A DNA stretch of 64,000 bases from Arthrobacter sp. MA-N2 (GTDB taxonomy: Bacteria > Actinomycetota > Actinomycetes > Actinomycetales > Micrococcaceae): assembly GCF_000517125.1 (NCBI RefSeq), contig NZ_KI912156.1, positions 374,290 through 438,289 of the forward strand. Direction: 5' to 3'. Below are positions 17,049 through 24,386 of this stretch, piece after piece. The notes under the pieces are model-generated. The model did no database searches and had not been told where the DNA came from. It saw only the letters and a list, made by a program, of their open reading frames with translations. Within the stretch, counting starts at the first letter, position 1. Every line of letters begins with the position of its first letter. Both the position numbers and the translations under genes were made by a program.

Positions 17049-17819
17049 TCAGCGTTGCGGTAAACGGTCGGCAAGCTCGGACGCCGCACTCTTCAGCAAG
17101 GGAACCACCGCCACCAACTGCTCCACGCTCATCCGGAAAACAGGGACTGCGGTGGCAAGTGCCGCGAAGGCGACACCCTGGGAATTGAGGACAGGAACGG
17201 CGACGGCCCGCATGCCCACCTCGTTCTCCTCGTCCATGATGGCGTAGCCCTGGCGCCGGACCTTCTCGATTTCCAGGCGGAAGACGTCGCGATCGGTGAT
17301 GGAGGACTCCGTGAGGGGCTCCAGCTCAAGCTCTTCCACCAGCTGCCGCCGCTCGTCGTCGTCCGCGAAGGCAACCAGCGCCTTCCCGACGGCGGTGGTG
17401 TGCAGCATTCCAAGATGCCCCGGATCGCTGGTGACCCGGAACATCTGGGGACCGTCCACCTTGTTGACCGTGAGGTGGTGATGGCCATCCCGGACCGAGA
17501 GGATGGTGGCCTCGCCGGTCCCCTCCGTCACGCGCTGCAGAATGGGCCGGGCCGTTCCCGCAAAGCCATGGTGGTTGGACACCCGCTGCCCGAGCTGGAA
17601 GACGCGGAGGCCCAAGTGATACCGGCGGCCATCGGGCTCGTAGTCCACGAATCCGTCCCGAGTCAGGGATCCGAGCAGGCGGTAAGTGGTACTGAACGGC
17701 AGCTCCGCTTGGCGGGCGAGGTCGGACGCACTGGCGCCCTTCGGCTCATTGCCCAGCAAAACGAGGAGGCCCAGGGCCTTGCCGATCATGTCGGTCTTTG
17801 TGTCTTCCTTCACATCCAT
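17049..17819 (-). CDS. IclR family transcriptional regulator
   Basis: 256 aa from ATG 17819 (ATG 17837 is an alternative). The N-terminal HTH includes GASASDLARQAELPFSTTYR. The effector domain contains ILSVRDGHHHLTVNKVDGP, GMLHTTAVGKALVAF and the signature VGMRAVAVPVLNSQGVAF. It lies between the shikimate/pca operon and a divergent MHS transporter, so quinate, shikimate or protocatechuate is a plausible effector. Distinct in sequence from the IclR at 6321-7145. Confidence 0.9.
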   Translation of the reverse strand: MDVKEDTKTDMIGKALGLLVLLGNEPKGASASDLARQAELPFSTTYRLLGSLTRDGFVDYEPDGRRYHLGLRVFQLGQRVSNHHGFAGTARPILQRVTEGTGEATILSVRDGHHHLTVNKVDGPQMFRVTSDPGHLGMLHTTAVGKALVAFADDDERRQLVEELELEPLTESSITDRDVFRLEIEKVRRQGYAIMDEENEVGMRAVAVPVLNSQGVAFAALATAVPVFRMSVEQLVAVVPLLKSAASELADRLPQR

Positions 17820-17831
17820 AGCTAAAGATTG

Positions 17832-17934
17832 CCACATCGTGAGAGTTATATCTAGATGGTGAGTAAATATCTTGACAAGTGACTACGCTCACAGCCATCA
17901 TTGCTGTATCGCACAAGTAGCTCTCACAATGTGG
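17832..17934. promoter_or_regulatory. divergent promoter region with a 14-bp inverted repeat
   Basis: CCACATCGTGAGAG (17832-17845) is repeated in inverted form at 17921-17934 (CTCTCACAATGTGG, one mismatch). TTGACA lies at 17872-17877 between them. Spaced inverted half-sites between an IclR gene and the transporter it faces are typical of IclR autoregulation and target control. The strand of the -10 element is unclear. Confidence 0.5.
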
Positions 17935-18025
17935 CTACAGTGTGAGGCCGCTGCCGGACCCACCCCAGTGTTCGGGAACGCAATATTCAGCCAGATGCGA
18001 CATCGCCGTCACACTAAGGAACACC

Positions 18026-19342
18026 ATGAGTCACACGATCCCGTCTACGACGCCGGGCACTGCCACGGCAGGAACGCCGAAGAAGGCCGCCCTCGCCAGC
18101 TTCCTCGGCAGCGCCGTCGAGTACTACGACTTCTTCATCTTCGGTTCAGCCGCGGCCCTGATCTTCCCGCACGTCTTCTTCCCCAGCGCCGACGCCAACG
18201 CCGCCATCATGTCCTTCGCGACCTTCGGCTTCGCCTACGTGGCTCGGCCGGTCGGCGCCATCATCCTGGGACACTTCGGCGATCGTATCGGCCGCCAGCG
18301 CGTGCTGATGTTCACACTGGTGCTCATGGGCGGTGCGACCTTCATCATTGGCTGCCTCCCCGACTTCAAGGCCATCGGTTGGTGGGCTCCTGCGCTGCTG
18401 GTCTTCGCCCGCCTTTGCCAGGGCCTCTCCGCTGCGGGCGAGCAAGCCGGTGCGTCCTCCATGACGCTGGAACATGCCCCGGACAACCGCCGCTCCTTCT
18501 TTACCTCCTGGACCCTCACGGGAACCCAGGGCGGGCAGATCCTCGCGGCATTGGTCTTCATCCCCGTCGTCGCCCTGCCGGACGAGGTCAAGTACGGCAT
18601 CGGCTGGCGTATCCCGTTCTGGCTCAGCGCCGTGGTGGTCCTGGTAGCGTTCTTCATCCGCCGCACCCTGCACGAACCGCCGGCATTCGCCGAGGCCAAG
18701 AAGAACAACCAGATCGCCAAGCTGCCGGTGGCCGACCTCCTCCGGCAGCACTGGGCAGACGTCCTGCGCGTTGTCTGCTGCGCCTTCATCTCCGCCGTGA
18801 GCACCGTCTTCGGCACCTTGGCCATCGCTTACGCCAAAGACGTGGCCCACGTAAACAGCACCATCACCCTGTGGCTCGTCGTGGCAGCCAACATCGTGGC
18901 CCTCGGTACCCAGCCGGTCTTCGGCAAGGTCGCTGACCGGATCGGCCGCAAGCCCGTCTTCATCTACGGCGCCATAGCCAGCGCCATCATGACGCCGGTG
19001 TTCTTCCTGACCCTCGAGTCCGGAAACGTGCCCCTCATGTTCCTGGTCTCCGTGGTGTACTTCGCTCTCGGATACGCCGCCGCGAACGCTGTGTGGCCCT
19101 CCTTCTACGGCGAGATGTTCAGCACCAGGGTCCGCTTCTCCGGTTTGGCCATCGGCACCCAGATCGGCTTCCTCATGGCCGGCTTCGCCCCGACAATCGT
19201 CACCGCGATGGGCGGCACCAAAGCCGGCGGCTGGGTCCAGACCAGCATCTTCACCGGCATCATCTGCGTGATCGCAGCGGTCGCCGCGATGACTGCCCGG
19301 GAATCCTTCAAGACCCCGACGGCGGAACTCGGCCTCAAGTAA
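18026..19342 (+). CDS. MFS transporter, metabolite:H+ symporter (MHS) family
   Basis: 438 aa with 12 predicted membrane segments. The N-terminal GSAVEYYDFFIFGSAAAL and the loop HFGDRIGRQRVLM are signature features of MHS carriers such as ShiA and ProP; KVADRIGRKPVF is the second-half copy. ATG 18026 has AAGGA upstream, and the frame upstream to 17942 is the promoter region. Divergent from an IclR gene and next to the shikimate/protocatechuate operon, so uptake of shikimate, quinate or protocatechuate is likely (inference). Ends in a strong terminator. Confidence 0.9.
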   Translation: MSHTIPSTTPGTATAGTPKKAALASFLGSAVEYYDFFIFGSAAALIFPHVFFPSADANAAIMSFATFGFAYVARPVGAIILGHFGDRIGRQRVLMFTLVLMGGATFIIGCLPDFKAIGWWAPALLVFARLCQGLSAAGEQAGASSMTLEHAPDNRRSFFTSWTLTGTQGGQILAALVFIPVVALPDEVKYGIGWRIPFWLSAVVVLVAFFIRRTLHEPPAFAEAKKNNQIAKLPVADLLRQHWADVLRVVCCAFISAVSTVFGTLAIAYAKDVAHVNSTITLWLVVAANIVALGTQPVFGKVADRIGRKPVFIYGAIASAIMTPVFFLTLESGNVPLMFLVSVVYFALGYAAANAVWPSFYGEMFSTRVRFSGLAIGTQIGFLMAGFAPTIVTAMGGTKAGGWVQTSIFTGIICVIAAVAAMTARESFKTPTAELGLK

Positions 19343-19363
19343 GTCCCTCGCCTCACCTCCAAT

Positions 19364-19417
19364 CCATTGCCCCGCTCCCCGGCCGTTTCGCCGGTAGGCG
19401 GGGCAATGGATTTTTTT
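19364..19417 (+). terminator. rho-independent terminator after the MHS transporter
   Basis: The stem CCATTGCCCCGC (19364-19375) pairs with 19398-19409, with an inner GGC/GCC helix, and is followed by ATTTTTTT (19410-19417). Confidence 0.92.
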
Positions 19418-19528
19418 GGCTACCGAAGTCTTACCCACGGCTAACCCTGCCGAAATCCCCCTGCAACATTGGCCCGCCACACTGGAATGGCCGGCAAACG
19501 CTGGCAGCTCCAGCCAGGGAGGCCAACC

Positions 19529-19765
19529 ATGTTGAAGGACCTATCAACCCAGCCCACAAGAGTCCGCGCACTTGACCAGTTGCACCGCGGCGACCAAATC
19601 GAAGCCCGCCTTTCCGTCGGACCCTCCTACGATGACGTGGTCATCCGCAGGGGCAGCGTCCAGGAAACGGCTCCGGGCATCGGCGTCGTCTGGATCATGG
19701 ATCAGCTGAGCGGCCTGCGCAAGGCCATCAATACCGACGAATGCACCGTCTGGCGAGTGGCCTGA
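19529..19765 (+). CDS. small hypothetical protein
   Basis: 78 aa from ATG 19529, with AGGGAGG at the right distance. Not recognised. The sequence has an RVRALDQLHRGDQIEARLSVG start and VWIMDQLSGLRKAINTDE near the end, suggesting a compact beta-rich fold, with no signal peptide or membrane segment. It stands alone between the transporter terminator and a convergent MoaD-like gene. Confidence 0.7.
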   Translation: MLKDLSTQPTRVRALDQLHRGDQIEARLSVGPSYDDVVIRRGSVQETAPGIGVVWIMDQLSGLRKAINTDECTVWRVA

Positions 19766-19781
19766 CCTGGCCCCGAACCGC

Positions 19782-20069
19782 TCAGCCGCCAGCCACGGAC
19801 TGGATGATCAAGACCTCCTGGCCGGCCGCAACCTCAGTATCCAGACCTTTCAGACGCCGGACCTCCTCGCCATTCACGTAAATATTCACGTAGCGGCGGA
19901 GGGAGCCGGTTTCATCCCGGAGCCTCCGGGCCAGCACCGGGTAGTCCCCGGTCACCGCGTCGAGCAAGCTTTCCACGGTTACAGCTCCGTCGGCGGGCGC
20001 AGTCAGGTAGGACTGCCCGCCGGCGAGTGGCTGGAGGACGCTGGGCAAAACCACGGTGATATCGGGCAA
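19782..20069 (-). CDS. MoaD/ThiS-like sulfur-carrier-fold protein
   Basis: 95 aa from TTG 20069. The ubiquitin-like beta-grasp ends with EVAAGQEVLIIQSVAGG, so it retains the C-terminal Gly-Gly that is thiocarboxylated in MoaD/ThiS. The middle YVNIYVNGEEVRRLKGLDT is the typical MoaD-like strand pair. It begins 8 nt after the stop of the BNR-repeat gene. No moaE, moeB or thiF is nearby, so the carrier's partner is not evident. The frame upstream of 20069 belongs to the BNR gene's shadow. Confidence 0.8.
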   Translation of the reverse strand: MPDITVVLPSVLQPLAGGQSYLTAPADGAVTVESLLDAVTGDYPVLARRLRDETGSLRRYVNIYVNGEEVRRLKGLDTEVAAGQEVLIIQSVAGG

Positions 20070-20077
20070 GGTCCGTC

Positions 20078-21223
20078 CTAGGCCGGCAGGGCAGATGCCG
20101 CAGAGGCAGCGGCCACTTCGGCGGCCAGGCCACCTGAGACAACGGCAGCCCGGACGCACAAAACATCAGGCAAGTGAGAGGCAACTTCAATGAAAGTCTC
20201 GCCTTCGTCGGCACTGGCGTAGACCGAGCCACCGCGTGTTCCGAAGTACACCCCGACGGGTTCGGCCGAATCCACCGCGGCCGCGTCACGGAGCACGGTG
20301 TTGTATTCATGGTCCGGGAGGCCCACATCCAGGCGTTTCCAGGTCTTCCCGGCGTCGTCGGTGCGGTGTACCGCCAGCCGACCATCCGGCGGAATCCGCT
20401 CGCTATCGGCCTTGATCGGGACCACCCAGGCGGTACCTTCGCGGCGGGGGTGGGTGAGCATCACGAAGCCGAAATCGGCTGGCAGCCCGTCCGCGATGGA
20501 GATCCAGTTCTCGCCGTTGTCGTCCGTGCGGTACACGCCGTGGTGGTTCTGCGCGTAAAGCCGGCCTTCGATGGCGGCATCCGCGGCGATTTTGTGCACG
20601 CATTGGCCGAACTCCGGGTAGGGATCCGGCATGAAACGGGCAGTAATCCCCTTGTTGCGGGCCTCCCAGGAGGCCCCGCCGTCGAGCGATCTGTAAACCC
20701 CGCCGGTGCTCATGGCGACGTGGACGTTCTCCCCGGAAGGGTTGACCACGATCGAGTGGGCGGCAGCGCCGCCGTACCCTGCCCCCCATTCGCTGCGATG
20801 GGGGTGATCCCACAGTCCCCGGTTCAGCTCGAAGTGCTCGCCCCCGTCCGTCGATTTCCAGACCGAGATCGGTTCGCAACCGGCCCAGACGACGCCGGGC
20901 CGGGACGCCGAATCGGGGTAGATCTGCCAGATCCGCTCCAGCGCGGCCCCAGTGTCCTCGGGGAATTTGATGGCGCCTTGTTCGGGCTCGCTCCAGGTGG
21001 CGCCTAGGTCATCGGAGTGGGCCACGGTAGGCCCCCAGTGTTCGGATCGCACGCCCACCATGATCCGGGGAGTGTCCCCACGGGTGTCGATCCCGATGCT
21101 GGGGATCTCGCTCATGAGGAAGTGCGGACCGGAGAGGGACCAGTCTTTACGGTCTGTGCTGCGCGCCAGCCACAGTCCCTTTTTGGTCCCGATCGCCAAG
21201 ACATAACTCTCTGCGGTAGCCAT
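20078..21223 (-). CDS. BNR/sialidase-fold beta-propeller protein
   Basis: 381 aa, exo-alpha-sialidase/WD40-YVTN-like propeller. Repeated Asp-box motifs are visible: STDRKDWSLSG, SDDLGATWSEP, STDGGEHFELN, SLDGGASWEAR, TDDNGENWIS, TDDAGKTWKRL and SADEGETFIEV, about seven blades. There is no signal peptide, so it is probably cytoplasmic, and a true sialidase activity is unlikely. ATG 21223 has GGGG upstream; ATG 21232 is the alternative. It is followed closely by the MoaD-like gene, and the two probably form one transcript. Confidence 0.88.
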   Translation of the reverse strand: MATAESYVLAIGTKKGLWLARSTDRKDWSLSGPHFLMSEIPSIGIDTRGDTPRIMVGVRSEHWGPTVAHSDDLGATWSEPEQGAIKFPEDTGAALERIWQIYPDSASRPGVVWAGCEPISVWKSTDGGEHFELNRGLWDHPHRSEWGAGYGGAAAHSIVVNPSGENVHVAMSTGGVYRSLDGGASWEARNKGITARFMPDPYPEFGQCVHKIAADAAIEGRLYAQNHHGVYRTDDNGENWISIADGLPADFGFVMLTHPRREGTAWVVPIKADSERIPPDGRLAVHRTDDAGKTWKRLDVGLPDHEYNTVLRDAAAVDSAEPVGVYFGTRGGSVYASADEGETFIEVASHLPDVLCVRAAVVSGGLAAEVAAASAASALPA

Positions 21224-21289
21224 GAACCCCATGCAACCATTCCCGCGCGGGAGCCGCAACGGTTTTGCGGATCGGTCGAGGAAACCGGT

Positions 21290-21490
21290 TCAGTCCACGA
21301 ACTCGGACTGCGTCTCGATGAAGTCCCAGTCTGCATCACTCAGGCCGCCGGCCAAGTCATCAAGGTGCGGGCCGCCGGCATCGGCGATACATTGCAGAAC
21401 TTCCTGCGGAAGTTCCGTGGAACGGAGGTTTTCGCGCAACCATTCCTTGCTCTTGAGGTCTATGTCCAGCCACCACATGAAGATCTCCAC
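21290..21490 (-). CDS. small acidic hypothetical protein
   Basis: 66 aa from GTG 21490 (AGGAAGGGG ends 8 nt upstream; GTG 21499 is too close to it). Starts MEIFMWWLDIDLKSKEWL and ends DADWDFIETQSEFVD, rich in Asp/Glu with three Trp. Not recognised. It is the gene upstream of the BNR-MoaD pair on the same strand. Confidence 0.6.
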   Translation of the reverse strand: MEIFMWWLDIDLKSKEWLRENLRSTELPQEVLQCIADAGGPHLDDLAGGLSDADWDFIETQSEFVD

Positions 21491-21692
21491 GTGGACCACC
21501 CCTTCCTGTGCAAGTTAACGCTAGGCCCGCGCAGGGTGCTCTACAAGGGGCGTCGTTCAAACACCGGATCCGGCCGCAGATTCAGGCCCGTAAAAAGTAA
21601 AGTGAAAGTAGTTATTCGGATTGGTAGCGGAGGGCAGTCAGGGCACGTAAGCTAATTGTCAGCAGGAAGCAAAGAACCTGCTCCAAAGTCCG

Positions 21693-21729
21693 CTCCGGAG
21701 TGCGTATCCCCCAATAACGCACTCCGGAG
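21693..21729 (+). terminator. hairpin with T-rich tail in the leader of the EAL gene
   Basis: CTCCGGAGTGCGT (21693-21705) and its perfect complement (21717-21729) flank an 11-nt loop and are followed by CTCTTTGTTT. It looks like a rho-independent terminator, but the nearest upstream gene runs the other way and the EAL gene begins 50 nt downstream. Attenuation or insulation of the EAL gene is therefore possible. Confidence 0.6.
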
Positions 21730-21778
21730 CTCTTTGTTTAAGCCCCCCAATCCCCGAGCTTGGTGGCACTATTGGGTG

Positions 21779-23224
21779 ATGCCCTTCATGCGCGTTCCAA
21801 GGCTCAAGAAGATGCCTCACCGAAAAGAACGCCAAGCGACCCGGCTGGCGTCGGCTTCGACCGGATGGTGGCTGCTGATCGTCATATTTGTCGAGGCCGC
21901 GGTAGCCCTGTCTATTCGCCTGCCCATGGCTCTTGGATACCCGCCGTGGGGAGGCATCGACGATTCCACGGCCTTCCCTGGTCTTCTTTCGCTGCTGGTA
22001 GTGCCCCTGGTGGTCCTGGCAGCATGGCGCCTCGTGCGGCAGCAACAGCAGGAACGAAGCCAAGCATTCCGCACCTCCCATTTGATGGACACTGCCCTGC
22101 GCGTAAGCCTCGACTGGCTATGGGCCATCGGCCCCGACGGCCGGTTCACCTTCTGCAGTGCGGGCTGCAAGGACATCACCGGATACGAACCGGCCGAGCT
22201 GCTGGGAAGGCACATGACCGCGGTGATCGACCGCGCCGATTTGACGGAAGCCCGGGAAGACTGGAAAGCCAGGGAAGACGGGGACTCCTCATGGTCCCGG
22301 GTGGTCACGGTATGCCGCCACCGGAATGGCAGCCGGGTCTTGGTGGACGTGTCCGGGAGGCCAGTGCGTGATCGGGAAGGCAAGGCTCGCGGCTTTGAGG
22401 GTAACTCTCGCATCCTGGACGCACAGTCCGCGTTGTCCCGCGCGGCAGCCACTGCCCGCACCAGGGAATTGCTCACGGGGGACTCGCTCACGACGGCTTT
22501 CCAACCGATCACATCGTTGGAAACGGGCAACGTCGTCGGAGTGGAAGCCTTGACACGATTCGGCGGACGGGCGGGAGCATCCACTGAAGTTCGTTTTATT
22601 GAGGCGGCTTCCATCGGACTGGATATCGAACTTGAAATCCTTGCGTTCCGGACCGCGTTGGCCTCCGCACGCGGACTTCCGCCGGGACTGTACGTGGGTG
22701 CGAATCTCTCGCCACGTTCGTGTCTTGACCCTCGGTTTGCGGCCGCATTGAGAGAATCCGCCCTCCCCCTGCACCGCATCGTGCTTGAACTCACCGAGCG
22801 CCACGAAGTCTGCGACTATGAACCGCTCGCTGAAGCACTGGCACCGCTGCGTCGCGCGGGCCTGCGAATCGCCGTCGACGACGCCGGAGCGGGTTTTGCT
22901 TCCATGCGCCACATCCTGCAGCTCAAGCCGGAGCTGATCAAGCTTGATCGCGGGATCATCGCGGGAATCGACGCAGATCCGGGACAGCGGGCCCTGGGAG
23001 CCGCAATGGTTGGTTTTTCCTCGGAAATAGGAGCAACCCTAGTGGCCGAAGGGATCGAGACCGAAGCCGAGTTGGCTGCGGTCGCCAAGCTCGGGATGAC
23101 CGCGGCGCAAGGCTACCTGCTCGGCCGCCCCTCGCTCCGACCCGAAGACTGGGCAGAGTGGGGCAATGAGTCGGCGGGTTCGAGATGGCAAAGAGTAGGA
23201 TCGACAACCACCGAACAACCATGA
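21779..23224 (+). CDS. PAS-EAL cyclic di-GMP phosphodiesterase, membrane-anchored
   Basis: 481 aa. Two N-terminal membrane segments (WWLLIVIFVEAAVALSI and LLSLLVVPLVVLAAW) precede a PAS domain (WLWAIGPDGRFTFCSAGCKD) and a C-terminal EAL domain. Catalytic EAL motifs are kept: VEALTRFGG, NLSPRS, LELTERHE, DDAGAGFASM, IKLDRG, EGIETEAE and AQGYLLGRP. No GGDEF domain is present, so it should only hydrolyse c-di-GMP. I favour ATG 21779; the frame is open to 21656 but would make the terminator-like hairpin coding. Confidence 0.88.
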   Translation: MPFMRVPRLKKMPHRKERQATRLASASTGWWLLIVIFVEAAVALSIRLPMALGYPPWGGIDDSTAFPGLLSLLVVPLVVLAAWRLVRQQQQERSQAFRTSHLMDTALRVSLDWLWAIGPDGRFTFCSAGCKDITGYEPAELLGRHMTAVIDRADLTEAREDWKAREDGDSSWSRVVTVCRHRNGSRVLVDVSGRPVRDREGKARGFEGNSRILDAQSALSRAAATARTRELLTGDSLTTAFQPITSLETGNVVGVEALTRFGGRAGASTEVRFIEAASIGLDIELEILAFRTALASARGLPPGLYVGANLSPRSCLDPRFAAALRESALPLHRIVLELTERHEVCDYEPLAEALAPLRRAGLRIAVDDAGAGFASMRHILQLKPELIKLDRGIIAGIDADPGQRALGAAMVGFSSEIGATLVAEGIETEAELAAVAKLGMTAAQGYLLGRPSLRPEDWAEWGNESAGSRWQRVGSTTTEQP

Positions 23225-23259
23225 CCGCCACCAGTGCCCGGAACGATCAGGAGATTCCC

Positions 23260-23658
23260 ATGCAGCCCCGCATCCATGTAACCAGCGTCTTTGTCGACGA
23301 TCAGGACAAGGCACTGGCCTTCTATACCGGGAAACTGGGATTCGTTCCCAAGGCGGACGTGCCCGCCGGGGACTACCGGTGGCTGACGGTTGTTGGCGCC
23401 GGAGAACCCGAAGGCGTTGAACTACTCCTTGAACCGGACCAGCACCCTGCTGCGAAGACCTACAAACAGGCACTCGTCGCCGATGGAATTCCCGCGGCCT
23501 CGTTCGCGGTGGATGACGTCGCTTCAGCCCACCAGGAACTCCAAGCCTTGGGCGTGACCTTCATGCAACCGCCAACGCCCATGGGTCCCGTGGTTACGGC
23601 AGTCCTGGATGACACTTGCGGTAACCTCATCCAGCTAGTGAGCCGGCCAGGAAGCTGA
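23260..23658 (+). CDS. glyoxalase/VOC family protein
   Basis: 132 aa, single vicinal-oxygen-chelate module: HVTSVFVDDQDKALAFYTGKLGF at the start, then VELLLEPDQHP and a C-terminal DDTCGNLIQLVSRP. It resembles small glyoxalase/bleomycin-resistance-type proteins of unknown substrate. ATG 23260 is preceded by AGGAG with 6-nt spacing; the frame is open to 23185 inside the EAL gene. Its first codons lie just downstream of the EAL stop, so the pair may be co-transcribed. Confidence 0.86.
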   Translation: MQPRIHVTSVFVDDQDKALAFYTGKLGFVPKADVPAGDYRWLTVVGAGEPEGVELLLEPDQHPAAKTYKQALVADGIPAASFAVDDVASAHQELQALGVTFMQPPTPMGPVVTAVLDDTCGNLIQLVSRPGS

Positions 23659-23686
23659 CGCTGGACACCCTGTCACTAGATTGATA

Positions 23687-23726
23687 TACCCCCAGGGGGT
23701 ACTTGTATTGATACCCCCTGGGGGTA
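23687..23726. promoter_or_regulatory. two tandem CsoR operators
   Basis: Two 15-bp palindromes, TACCCCC-A-GGGGGTA (23687-23701) and TACCCCC-T-GGGGGTA (23712-23726), lie just upstream of csoR. This matches the known G/C-tract CsoR operator. A -35-like TTGATA (23681-23686) and TGTATT (23704-23709) are spaced 17 bp apart, so the first operator fills the spacer and the second covers the start region. Confidence 0.9.
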
Positions 23727-23738
23727 TATCGTAATGAT

Positions 23739-24089
23739 ATGAGCAAGGCAGACCTGCAAATCAACCCCCCGGTCATCGAGCTTGAGCCTGCAGCCGTGCA
23801 CGGATACTCAGCCAATAAGGACGCCTACCTGCGCCGCCTGAAACGCATCGAGGGTCAGGTCCGCGGCATTGCCCGCATGGTGGAGGAGGACAAATACTGC
23901 ATCGATATCCTCACCCAGGTTGCTGCCGCCACCAAGGCCTTGCACGCCGTCAGCTTAGGACTCGTCGAAGAACATATCGGACACTGCGTAGCGGGCGCCG
24001 CCTCCGAGGCAGACCCGGAAATCCGTGCGGAGAAAATCGACATCAAAGTCAAGGAGGCTGCTGATGCCATCGGGCGCCTGCTGCGGTAA
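23739..24089 (+). CDS. csoR: copper-sensing transcriptional repressor CsoR
   Basis: 116 aa, DUF156/CsoR family, all-helical. Cys54, His79 and Cys83 reproduce the 25- and 4-residue spacing of the Cu(I) ligands in M. tuberculosis CsoR. The DNA-binding helix is KRIEGQVRGIARMVEED. Cu(I) binding should release it from the double operator just upstream and induce csoR-copZ-copA. First gene of the copper operon. Confidence 0.95.
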   Translation: MSKADLQINPPVIELEPAAVHGYSANKDAYLRRLKRIEGQVRGIARMVEEDKYCIDILTQVAAATKALHAVSLGLVEEHIGHCVAGAASEADPEIRAEKIDIKVKEAADAIGRLLR

Positions 24090-24138
24090 TCCCGCCAGCA
24101 CCCACCACACCATCCAACTCACCACCAAGGAGTACGCC

Positions 24139-24378
24139 ATGGGCCACACTGCAACCATCCAGACGAACGTCAGCGTTTCCGGCATGACCTGCGGGCACTG
24201 CGTTTCAGCCGTCAGCGAGGAAATCGAGTCCTTGGCCGGCGTGGAGAATGTCGAGATCGATCTGAATGACGGGGGAATCTCCACAGTCACCATCACCTCC
24301 ACCCAGGAGTTGTCGCCGTCGGAGATCGGCGAAGCCATCGCCGAAGCCGGCTACTTGGTAGTCGCCAACGAGGCCTAG
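24139..24378 (+). CDS. copZ: copper chaperone, heavy-metal-associated domain
   Basis: 79 aa, one HMA ferredoxin-like domain. The Cu(I) site is GMTCGHC (Cys18, Cys21), with the following helix VSAVSEEIESLAGV. It should hand Cu(I) to CopA or CsoR. ATG 24139 has AAGGAG upstream; the frame to 24025 lies in the csoR shadow. 8 nt separate it from copA. Confidence 0.94.
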   Translation: MGHTATIQTNVSVSGMTCGHCVSAVSEEIESLAGVENVEIDLNDGGISTVTITSTQELSPSEIGEAIAEAGYLVVANEA

Positions 24379-24386
24379 GGGCCAAT

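Noticed and set aside
18146..19480. 444-aa minus-strand open frame opposite the MHS transporter
   Set aside because: Composition is the complement of membrane-protein codons (Glu/Gly/His-rich); no recognisable domain.
20078..21223. Secreted sialidase
   Set aside because: Asp-box repeats are present but there is no signal peptide and no catalytic Arg triad/RIP motif that I can see, so I call it only a propeller protein.
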